DNA of 12,425 nt from an uncultured Gammaproteobacteria bacterium (lineage in GTDB: Bacteria; Pseudomonadota; Gammaproteobacteria; CAJQNE01), in assembly GCA_905479545.1 (NCBI GenBank), contig CAJQNE010000204.1, forward strand, positions 1-12,425. Direction: 5' to 3'. Positions within the stretch are counted from its first letter, which is position 1. The number at the start of each line of letters is the position of its first letter. The notes below the pieces were generated by a model. It was not told the DNA's origin, did no database searches, and saw only the letters and a list, made by a program, of their open reading frames with translations. Shown here in pieces: positions 6,611-12,425 of this stretch. The position numbers were made by a program, and so were the translations under genes.

Positions 6611-7924
6611 CTATTTGCACCATTGTATGTGATAGGCCGGTAGCCTGGGGTCAGAATCTGCCAATACGGTTTCACCGAAGGCTAGTAATTCCTTACCGCA
6701 TAATAACAACGGCGTTTGGTTCCGCTGCCATGGCGGAATGCGTTGCTGAAACCATTGCTTCAATAGGCGATGCTGGCCACTCCGCAAATATTTCTCGCCA
6801 CCGCGTCGAAAGGTGATCCGCAAACTACCGAGGCTTGCCGGATCGAGTCTAATAACGTCAGGTGCATCAGGTTTAGCTTCCGTCAAAGTGATACTGCCCC
6901 AATCACCGGGTAACTGGCAGCAAAGCTGATCGCTAAAGTGCCACTCGCCGACGGGTGCATCGACGACTGGCTGCACTGCGTAAAGCATTCCCTGAAAACG
7001 ACGAACCTCACCGCCCACGTAGTGCCACACCGGACTTTGCTCTGCTGCTGCAGCCAGCGTTTCGTCGAGGCCAGACCAATTGTGCTGCGATGGCAACGGC
7101 CGCCCCTGCTCGCGCAGCCATTGCCTCACCAGTAACTTGCGAGCTGATTGCCCTAATGATTTGAGATAATCGACGCTTAGCGCATCGCTTGAGCTACTCT
7201 GTGAACCAGCGCGCTGACGCGCGGCCAGTAACAGCTCAGCCGCGTGGGCCTCCAATAACCCTCGTTGCTCAGCTTGTAAACCTGCAGCCCGGACCAGGTT
7301 TTTTTTAGCTGCAGGCCACTGTTGTTCCAGCAGCGGCAAGACCTGACGGCGGATAAAATTTCTCCGCAGTGTCTCATCGCTATTGCTAGGATCTTCAATC
7401 CAGTTGAGTTTACGAGCTCTGGCCCACTGCCTGAGTTCTTCGCGACCGGTCGACAACAACGGCCGCACCAAATGCCCATCAGCAAATGCCCGGGTCGGGG
7501 GCATCGCAGCCAAACCATCGCTACCACTGCCACGCATGAGTGCGAGCAGCACCGACTCAGCCTGATCATCAGCATGATGGGCGGTGAATAAGAGCGTCTG
7601 CGAATCGACGTGTTTGGCCAACGCGGCATAACGGGCGCTGCGGGCTGCACCCTCCAACCCTTCGCCAGAGCCTATATCGACCCGCACACGTTCTACCCTA
7701 AGAGGTACGGCCAATTGCTCACATTGCGTCTGGCAATGTTCAGCCCAGCTATCACCCCCAGCCTGTAAACCATGATTAACATGGACAGCGGACAGTGCGA
7801 TGTCGCCAACTTCGGCAGCCAGCCAATGCAGCAACACCGTGGAGTCCAACCCACCACTGAATGCGACAACCCAGCGTTTTGCCGCTAGCTGACGGCTAGC
7901 TGCAAGTAATTCGCCGCTTAGCAA
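6611..7924 (-). CDS. tilS: tRNA(Ile)-lysidine synthetase TilS
   Basis: TilS joins lysine to cytidine 34 of the tRNA-Ile CAU anticodon with ATP, changing its reading from AUG to AUA; it is normally essential. The 437-residue protein has the N-terminal PP-loop SGGLDS (23-28), the HVNHGLQ block, and the family signature TAHHADDQAESVLL with LMRGSGSDGLAAM. The middle tRNA-binding region and a C-terminal domain with LRITFRRGGEKYL and LLKQWFQQRIPPWQR, which contacts the acceptor stem, are all present, so the protein looks full length. The start is TTG at 7924. An in-frame TAG lies 9 bases upstream and no ATG or GTG occurs before the PP-loop strand, so TTG is effectively the only choice, though its Shine-Dalgarno is weak. 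It follows accA by 34 bases, the same order as in pseudomonads, and is probably co-transcribed with it. Confidence 0.95.
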   Translation of the reverse strand: MLSGELLAASRQLAAKRWVVAFSGGLDSTVLLHWLAAEVGDIALSAVHVNHGLQAGGDSWAEHCQTQCEQLAVPLRVERVRVDIGSGEGLEGAARSARYAALAKHVDSQTLLFTAHHADDQAESVLLALMRGSGSDGLAAMPPTRAFADGHLVRPLLSTGREELRQWARARKLNWIEDPSNSDETLRRNFIRRQVLPLLEQQWPAAKKNLVRAAGLQAEQRGLLEAHAAELLLAARQRAGSQSSSSDALSVDYLKSLGQSARKLLVRQWLREQGRPLPSQHNWSGLDETLAAAAEQSPVWHYVGGEVRRFQGMLYAVQPVVDAPVGEWHFSDQLCCQLPGDWGSITLTEAKPDAPDVIRLDPASLGSLRITFRRGGEKYLRSGQHRLLKQWFQQRIPPWQRNQTPLLLCGKELLAFGETVLADSDPRLPAYHIQWCK

Positions 7925-7958
7925 TGTTCGTATCTACATTTCTGCGACATGCTGATAG

Positions 7959-8918
7959 TCAGGCCTCAGCGAAGACACCATAACTGCGCAACCGGGCGTG
8001 CCGACGCTTTAGTAGCTCATCGACTGAGAGGCGCTCCAAGCGTTCAAGCTGCTGCAGCCAATGATCGCCGAGCGCTGCTGCTGTGGCAGGCATATCTCTG
8101 TGGGCGCCACCCAAGGGCTCAGGCACTATGGCATCCACTAAGTTAAATTCTTTTGCCCTGTCAGCCGTTACACCCATAGCCGCAGCCGCATCCGGCGCTT
8201 TCTCGGCGCTCTTCCACAAAATAGAAGCACAGCCTTCTGGCGAAATAACCGAGTAAATACTGTATTGCAGCATCGCTACGTGGTCGCCAACACCAATAGC
8301 CAGTGCACCACCAGAACCGCCTTCGCCCACTACCGTACAAATAATCGGTACTTTTAAATTGCTCATTTCCAGCAAGTTACGAGCAATTGCTTCGCTCTGG
8401 CCGCGTTCTTCAGCACCAATTCCCGGGTAGGCGCCGGGAGTATCAATTAACGTAATGACCGGTAGGCCAAAACGCTCTGCCAGCTGCATCAATCGCAGCG
8501 CTTTGCGGTAGCCCTCGGGGCGCGGCATACCGAAATTCCGCTTTACTTTTTCTGCGGTATCCCGACCTTTTTGATGACCTAAAACTACCACTGGCTTGCC
8601 GGAAAGGCGGGCAACACCGCCGACTAGTGCACCGTCATCAGCAAAGGTGCGATCACCGTGGAGTTCTTCAAAATCGGTAAAAACGGCATTGATGTAATCG
8701 AAAAAATATGGCCGTTGAGGGTGACGGGAAAGCTGTGCGACTTGCCAGGCGCTCAAGCTGGAAAAAATTGAAGTGGTTAGCGAATCACTTTTGCCCTTAA
8801 GGCGGCTTATTTCGTCGCTGAGGTTTACCGCGTTGCCTTCGCCAACGTGGCGTAACTCTTCAATCTTCGCCTGAAGCTCAGCAATGGGCTGCTCAAAATC
8901 AAGATAATTCAGGTTCAT
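7959..8918 (-). CDS. accA: Acetyl-CoA carboxylase carboxyltransferase subunit alpha
   Basis: AccA pairs with AccD to form the carboxyltransferase that moves CO2 from biotin to acetyl-CoA, giving malonyl-CoA for fatty acid synthesis. The 319-residue sequence matches the usual length and order: the leader NYLDFEQPIAELQAKIEEL, then HPQRPYFFDYI, ELHGDRTFADD, the HQKGRDT and KRNFGMPRPEGYRKALRLM blocks, TPGAYPGIGAEERGQSEAIA, the oxyanion-forming GEGGSGGALAIGVGD, and SPEGCASILWK. The start is ATG at 8918; no clear Shine-Dalgarno is visible, but the N-terminus is the standard one. Downstream is tilS (34 bp). Upstream on the same strand is a WD40 gene (75 bp gap) and not dnaE, the frequent neighbour in other gammaproteobacteria. 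A candidate promoter lies in that gap. Confidence 0.97.
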   Translation of the reverse strand: MNLNYLDFEQPIAELQAKIEELRHVGEGNAVNLSDEISRLKGKSDSLTTSIFSSLSAWQVAQLSRHPQRPYFFDYINAVFTDFEELHGDRTFADDGALVGGVARLSGKPVVVLGHQKGRDTAEKVKRNFGMPRPEGYRKALRLMQLAERFGLPVITLIDTPGAYPGIGAEERGQSEAIARNLLEMSNLKVPIICTVVGEGGSGGALAIGVGDHVAMLQYSIYSVISPEGCASILWKSAEKAPDAAAAMGVTADRAKEFNLVDAIVPEPLGGAHRDMPATAAALGDHWLQQLERLERLSVDELLKRRHARLRSYGVFAEA

Positions 8919-8949
8919 ACAAACGGGTTTGCACTGTGATAGAACGGGC

Positions 8950-8978
8950 AGTATAGCGGTTTTAAACGGCAGAGTGCC
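8950..8978 (-). promoter_or_regulatory. Candidate sigma70 promoter for accA
   Basis: On the minus strand TATACT (8955-8950) is a near-consensus -10 box, placed so that transcription would begin about 25 bases before the accA ATG. The matching -35 position, 17 bases upstream (8978-8973, GCACTC), is a poor match. The call therefore rests mainly on the -10 box and on the 75-bp gap to the preceding gene. Confidence 0.35.
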
Positions 8979-8993
8979 CCTTCTGAATAACGG

Positions 8994-10451
8994 TTAGCCG
9001 CGCCCGCTACTTTCGAGATCAAGCTCGATTAGTTGCACTGCATCACCAGTGCCCGATACAGCCAGCCGTCGACCGCTGGGGGACAGTGCCAACGAGTAAA
9101 TTTCGCCGACTTTAGTCGCAAAAAATGCCGTTTGCTGGCCACTTCGCAAGTTCCATACCCGCACAGACTGGTCTCGCCCACCGCTAATCAGCCAATCCCC
9201 GCTGCGATGTACCGCTAGTGAGGTCACATCACTACGATGCCCCGCTAACACCCCGGCCTGCGCACCGCTCCGATGCCAGCGATTAATTAACCCGTCTGCC
9301 CCTGCAGTAAATAACTGCTGACCATCGCTGGCGTATTCCACATCGTAAGCCATCCCACTATGGGCAAAAATTTTAAGTTTGCTTCGCGACTCTTGCCTAC
9401 TACGGGAGCGGCCCTGCGTCGACTGGCCTAATTTCCACAACAGCACCGCGCCGCTAGCATCACTACTGGCGAATTCATCGCCATAGGGAGACATTGCGAT
9501 AGCCAACACTCCTGCTTTGTGACCATTAAAATTCTGCTGTAGCTCGCCGCTGCCAACATCCCACAAGCTTAAGCTTGAATCTTCGCTACCACTGACTAAG
9601 CGTCGACTATCCCTGGTAAAGCTCACCGCGGACACTTCCCGACTAGCGTGGTCCAGAACCCTTGACGCTAGTCCGTTCCGCCACAACCGCACGGAATGAT
9701 CACCACCTACTGATGCAAGCAATTGTCCGTCAGCTGAAAAATCAAGTGCCGAAATATAACTTTGATGGCCACTTAATTGCTGTGAAGCGCCGCCCTCGGC
9801 CAATGGCCAGAGCCTTATCTCTTTGTCTGCTCCGCCACTGGCGAGAACTCCGCCAGTGGGGCTATAAGCAACACTCCATACGGTTTTGCTGTGCCCTTGC
9901 AGTAATCGCGAAGTATTCCGGTTAACTACCGGTTCACGGGTATCAAAATAACGGGTTTCGCTAGCCGGCTGTCGACTAGCAGAACTTTGCATTGCTACCT
10001 GCAGAACCCGGGGCGGGTTAGCGGCCAGCCGTTGCCAATCTGGCGGCGGCACTAATGATAATGGTGTTGGGTTTGAGGACGCTAAGCTAACAAGGCGTTC
10101 AGCCGATGCTGTCGCTCGCTGAAAAGTGTTCGCAGTATTGAAATTCCGTACAGGAGTAGAGCTAACAATGGCAGGCCGGAGCACTTCATTTACCGTTACA
10201 GCAGGGTCTAGTGGCTGAGGCTGGCGTTCCGAAGCTATAAGGTTTTCAGGAATACCGTCCAACCGCTTTGCCGCTTCTACGCGATGGATACACACGCGAC
10301 ATTGAGTCAGGTAGCCGCGAAAAGCCGCCGCGCTGCCATGAATTTTAGCCGCCTGAAAAGCCCGGCTGTCGTCTATTGCTTCGCCGCCGGATGCGGGCGC
10401 GGAAACTAATAGAAAACTTGTTACTCCCAACATGACAATGCGATTAATCAT
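8994..10451 (-). CDS. Exported seven-bladed WD40 beta-propeller protein
   Basis: This 485-residue protein begins with a likely Sec signal peptide (hydrophobic MLGVTSFLLVSAPASGG, cleavage near residue 24), so it acts in the periplasm or outside. Residues about 28-65 resemble the short helical repeat often seen as AF..A...GT..AF..YL in bacterial multidomain proteins, here with a CRVC cysteine pair. A Ser/Pro/Asn-rich linker runs to about 180. Seven WD40 repeats then form one complete propeller (roughly 186-215, 228-257, 268-297, 310-339, 363-392, 404-433, 448-477), with motifs such as GHSKTVWSVAYSP, ASGGADKEIRLW, GHQSYISALDFS and SGGRDQSVRVW. WD40 propellers are protein-binding scaffolds; no catalytic motif is seen and the partner is unknown. 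AGGAG lies 8 bases before the ATG at 10451; an adjoining GTG at 10454 is possible but less well spaced. It lies directly upstream of accA. Confidence 0.85.
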   Translation of the reverse strand: MINRIVMLGVTSFLLVSAPASGGEAIDDSRAFQAAKIHGSAAAFRGYLTQCRVCIHRVEAAKRLDGIPENLIASERQPQPLDPAVTVNEVLRPAIVSSTPVRNFNTANTFQRATASAERLVSLASSNPTPLSLVPPPDWQRLAANPPRVLQVAMQSSASRQPASETRYFDTREPVVNRNTSRLLQGHSKTVWSVAYSPTGGVLASGGADKEIRLWPLAEGGASQQLSGHQSYISALDFSADGQLLASVGGDHSVRLWRNGLASRVLDHASREVSAVSFTRDSRRLVSGSEDSSLSLWDVGSGELQQNFNGHKAGVLAIAMSPYGDEFASSDASGAVLLWKLGQSTQGRSRSRQESRSKLKIFAHSGMAYDVEYASDGQQLFTAGADGLINRWHRSGAQAGVLAGHRSDVTSLAVHRSGDWLISGGRDQSVRVWNLRSGQQTAFFATKVGEIYSLALSPSGRRLAVSGTGDAVQLIELDLESSGRG

Positions 10452-10459
10452 CACTGTCT

Positions 10460-10464
10460 CTCCT
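10460..10464 (-). promoter_or_regulatory. Ribosome binding site of the WD40 gene
   Basis: On the minus strand AGGAG is 8 bases from the ATG at 10451 and 5 bases from the in-frame GTG at 10454. The spacing favours ATG; the two starts differ by one residue. Confidence 0.7.
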
Positions 10465-10834
10465 AACTAAATATCGCTAGTGACTTTATATTTTATGATT
10501 GTTATCTATATTCGTAATGCTTGTATGCAGACGGAGCATCCTAGCTAGCCGCACACCAATTGTGTCGCTTTAGTTTAAAAAGAGCGCGCTCAATAATACC
10601 ACATCAGCAAAAGATACCGGTGCTATCAGATACGACATAACGCCACGACCTGATAATTGCCCCCCGACAAACTTAGCCCTACCAAGGCAGACTTGCGGGC
10701 CTGTTGAATCACTTAGAACCTTAGCAGTATCAAATTTAGCCGTTCGAAGCCGTTACTTTGCTAGAGTCTGTTTCATAGTCGAGTGGCTTATCACTGCTAC
10801 CCACAACTTACCCGAGCAATAAAAGGCACAGTAG
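10465..10834. other. Divergent intergenic region without a recognisable gene
   Basis: This stretch of about 370 bp separates the WD40 gene (minus) from the YtfJ-family gene (plus). Its left part (about 10465-10515) is AT-rich, including TATAAAATATAAAG-like runs read on the minus strand, and probably holds the WD40 promoter, but no well-spaced -35/-10 pair can be defended. The rest shows no tRNA fold, no terminator and no ORF with a ribosome binding site; the one minus-strand frame here (10753-10986) overlaps the start of the YtfJ gene and looks like chance. Confidence 0.5.
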
Positions 10835-10839
10835 ATGCC

Positions 10840-10843
10840 GGAG
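10840..10843 (+). promoter_or_regulatory. Ribosome binding site deciding the YtfJ-family start
   Basis: GGAG is 6 bases before the ATG at 10850, ideal spacing. The in-frame ATG at 10835 has only AAGG about 8 bases upstream, and starting there would put five polar residues before the signal peptide. Confidence 0.6.
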
Positions 10844-10849
10844 CACATA

Positions 10850-11410
10850 ATGTTGACAACAAAACTTAACCCAATGGCCGCACTGCTAACACTGACACTG
10901 TTCAGTAGCGTCGCGTTTTCATTACCGAAAACCGGCGAACCACTTCCCGACTTTACGGTAGCCGACAAGGGCAAAATGGAGCTCAACGGTGAAGAGATAA
11001 GCTACCAGCCATTCGGTGCCGGTGCCGTGAAAGGCAAAACGACCGTACTGTTGCTGATTGCGGCACGCGAAAGCGCCAGCAATATCAACAAGCCGTTTCA
11101 GGAAACACTGAGCGCCACCCAGTTCCCGGCTGGCAACCGACAAGTCATTACCGTTCTTGGCTTAGATCAGGCGGTATTTGGCACCAAGGGCATTGCCCTC
11201 GGCCGACTGAAGGATAAACAAAAAGCCTTCCCCAGCTCCAACTTTGTGGTTGATGCAGCGGGCTCGGCCCGCGAAGCGCTTGGTTTGGAAAAGAAGAGCT
11301 ATGCAGTAATCGTAGTCAGCTCTAACGGCAGAGTAATACGAGCCAAAGACGGCGCTTTGAGTCAGACTGAAATTGATGACTTCATCAACGCCTTCAGGAA
11401 TGACAAATAG
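10850..11410 (+). CDS. YtfJ-family periplasmic protein (thioredoxin-like fold)
   Basis: The 186-residue product matches the E. coli YtfJ family in order and length. It has a signal peptide (MLTTKLNPMAALLTLTLF, cleavage near AFS), then the family opening TGEPLPDFTVADKGKMEL, a middle GKTTVLLLIAARESAS, the block FPSSNFVVDAAGSAREALGL, and the ending GRVIRAKDGALSQTEIDDFI. The fold is thioredoxin-like, but the usual CxxC is absent: the mature protein has no cysteine at all, so thiol redox activity is excluded. The function of the family is unknown. The start at 10850 was preferred over the ATG at 10835 because GGAG lies 6 bases upstream. The gene is monocistronic: its own intrinsic terminator follows, and it is divergent from the WD40 gene. 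Confidence 0.88.
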   Translation: MLTTKLNPMAALLTLTLFSSVAFSLPKTGEPLPDFTVADKGKMELNGEEISYQPFGAGAVKGKTTVLLLIAARESASNINKPFQETLSATQFPAGNRQVITVLGLDQAVFGTKGIALGRLKDKQKAFPSSNFVVDAAGSAREALGLEKKSYAVIVVSSNGRVIRAKDGALSQTEIDDFINAFRNDK

Positions 11411-11445
11411 CCTGCTTTACTATTTATTAGCCAAACCATTTCAAC

Positions 11446-11479
11446 AAGGCCGCTATTCGGACAGAATAGCGGCCTTTTT
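11446..11479 (+). terminator. Intrinsic (Rho-independent) terminator of the YtfJ-family gene
   Basis: AAGGCCGCTATTC (11446-11458) pairs perfectly with GAATAGCGGCCTT (11464-11476) around the loop GGACA, and the run of five T ends at 11479. It begins 35 bases after the stop codon. This is a textbook intrinsic terminator and separates this gene from the crotonase gene. Confidence 0.93.
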
Positions 11480-11533
11480 ATATCCATCACTTAACACTCA
11501 ATACTTCTTCTACTTTAGTAACGGGAAATTTTT

Positions 11534-12229
11534 ATGACCGACTTGGTCGACTACCAACTAAACGACGGCGTTGCTGTCATTACCATGCAAAACGGCAAAG
11601 TGAACGCGATGTCGTCGGCATTATTTGTTGAGCTTAATGAAGCCTTTGATCGCGCCGAAACTGACAAAGCCGTGGTTATTCTTGCTGGGCAACCCGGCAT
11701 TTTCTCTGCGGGTTACGACCTGAAAGAAATGATGGGCGGTCACGATTCCATCGTAAGCCTCCTTACCGCCGGTTCTACCTTCTCACGCCGCTTACTGGCA
11801 TTCCCTATGCCGGTAATTGCTGCCTGCACCGGCAACTCAATCGCTAACGGCGTTTTTGTGTTGATGTCCTGCGACTACCGTATCGGTGTCGAAGGCCCAT
11901 TCAAAATTGGCCTCAATGAAACGCAAATCGGCATGATAATGCACCACGTAGGTATTGAAATTTCGCGGGCCCGGTTATTACCCTCAGCATTTAACCGTGC
12001 AGTATTTAACGCCGAAATATTTACCCCTGAAGACGCCGCCACCATCGGCATGCTCGACGTCGTCGTTCCTGCCGAAAAACTAATAGAAACCGCTATGGCT
12101 GAAGCTCAGCGCTTCAAAGGCCTGAAACTTGAGTGCTTTACAGCAACTAAGCTGAAGGCTCGCAAGGAGTTGCTAGCAACCCTCGATGCGGCTATTGAAC
12201 AAGATGCTAAAGACGCAGGAAGCCGTTAA
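11534..12229 (+). CDS. Enoyl-CoA hydratase/isomerase (crotonase) family protein
   Basis: Crotonase-fold enzymes act on acyl-CoA thioesters by holding the enolate in an oxyanion hole. Visible here are VNAMSSALFVELNEAF, the first oxyanion segment FSAGYDLKEM (57-66), and the second at TGNSIANGVFVLMSCDYRI (99-117). In the second, the usual glycine-rich G-GG is replaced by ANG. Glu129 in NETQIGM occupies the place of the first catalytic glutamate of enoyl-CoA hydratase; a second catalytic glutamate in the normal position is not obvious. The protein is 231 residues, shorter than a classical hydratase (about 260). The activity could therefore be hydration, isomerisation or something else, and I leave it at family level. 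The start is ATG at 11534 with GGGA about 9 bases upstream. It sits alone after the YtfJ terminator. Confidence 0.9.
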   Translation: MTDLVDYQLNDGVAVITMQNGKVNAMSSALFVELNEAFDRAETDKAVVILAGQPGIFSAGYDLKEMMGGHDSIVSLLTAGSTFSRRLLAFPMPVIAACTGNSIANGVFVLMSCDYRIGVEGPFKIGLNETQIGMIMHHVGIEISRARLLPSAFNRAVFNAEIFTPEDAATIGMLDVVVPAEKLIETAMAEAQRFKGLKLECFTATKLKARKELLATLDAAIEQDAKDAGSR

Positions 12230-12241
12230 ATCAGGACCGCG

Positions 12242-12275
12242 GTTGGCAGCTGCGCTAATAGGAGTGGCTGCCAAC
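12242..12275 (+). terminator. Stem-loop after the crotonase gene, possible terminator
   Basis: GTTGGCAGC (12242-12250) pairs perfectly with GCTGCCAAC (12267-12275) around a 16-base loop, 12 bases after the stop codon. No T-run follows, so intrinsic termination is not assured; it may instead protect the 3' end of the message. Confidence 0.45.
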
Positions 12276-12425
12276 TCGTTATGCAACCCAGCGAAAAAAA
12301 TAGCGCAATTGTGCAGCTGAGGCTAATCACCGCCGCTATATTGGTCGCTTAATAATGCCATTTACAGTCGTTTTTGGCGGCATATCCCTAAAACATGCCT
12401 CAATGAAAGCATTTAACATTTGGTA

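Noticed and set aside
7177..7650. 157-residue minus-strand frame
   Set aside because: It is a shadow frame wholly inside tilS, rich in Cys, Arg and Ser and without any family resemblance.
10280..10305. CRVCIH in the WD40 protein as a possible heme c site
   Set aside because: The heme c motif is CxxCH; here an Ile separates the second Cys and the His, so heme attachment is not supported.
10740..10765. GTTCGAA, a T-loop-like sequence suggesting a tRNA
   Set aside because: No matching acceptor, D or anticodon stems can be drawn around it.
10753..10986. Minus-strand 77-codon frame overlapping the YtfJ-family gene start
   Set aside because: It is antisense to the signal-peptide region of a well-supported gene, with no ribosome binding site or recognisable product.

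Overview
This is chromosomal DNA of a gammaproteobacterium, probably marine and near the Cellvibrionales or OMG group. The evidence is the gene set (accA next to tilS, an sdhE-ygfX pair, ttcA, a YtfJ-family protein, a DUF3336-type patatin), Shine-Dalgarno-led starts and a roughly balanced base composition. The placement below class level is inference. I see no phage, insertion sequence, CRISPR array, tRNA or rRNA gene.

Left end (1-825): the 3' part of a patatin-like phospholipase gene. The first 50 bases are an exact reverse complement of bases 61-110, which looks like a fold-back assembly artefact rather than biology.

1003-2338 (minus strand): a small redox/copper remnant. An intact glutaredoxin-MauE membrane fusion lies downstream of a decayed copB (outer-membrane copper resistance protein B) that lacks its N-terminal half and carries a frameshift.

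2515-4311: a carboxylesterase (minus strand, TTG start) and the tRNA 2-thiocytidine synthetase TtcA (plus strand) diverge from a 258-bp intergenic region.

4321-10451: a co-directional minus-strand block. In transcription order it holds an exported seven-bladed WD40 protein, accA (fatty acid synthesis), tilS (tRNA-Ile lysidine synthetase), sdhE (flavinylation factor for succinate dehydrogenase), ygfX (its small membrane partner) and a 497-residue membrane protein of unknown function that overlaps ygfX by 11 bases. The last three look like one translationally linked unit.

10455-12425: a 395-bp divergent intergenic region, a YtfJ-family periplasmic thioredoxin-fold protein with a textbook intrinsic terminator, a crotonase-family enzyme, and a gene-poor right end.

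Most of the window is ordinary housekeeping. The items most worth a second look are the unknown membrane protein coupled to sdhE-ygfX, the exported WD40 propeller next to accA, the glutaredoxin-MauE fusion beside a dead copB, and the terminal inverted repeat.
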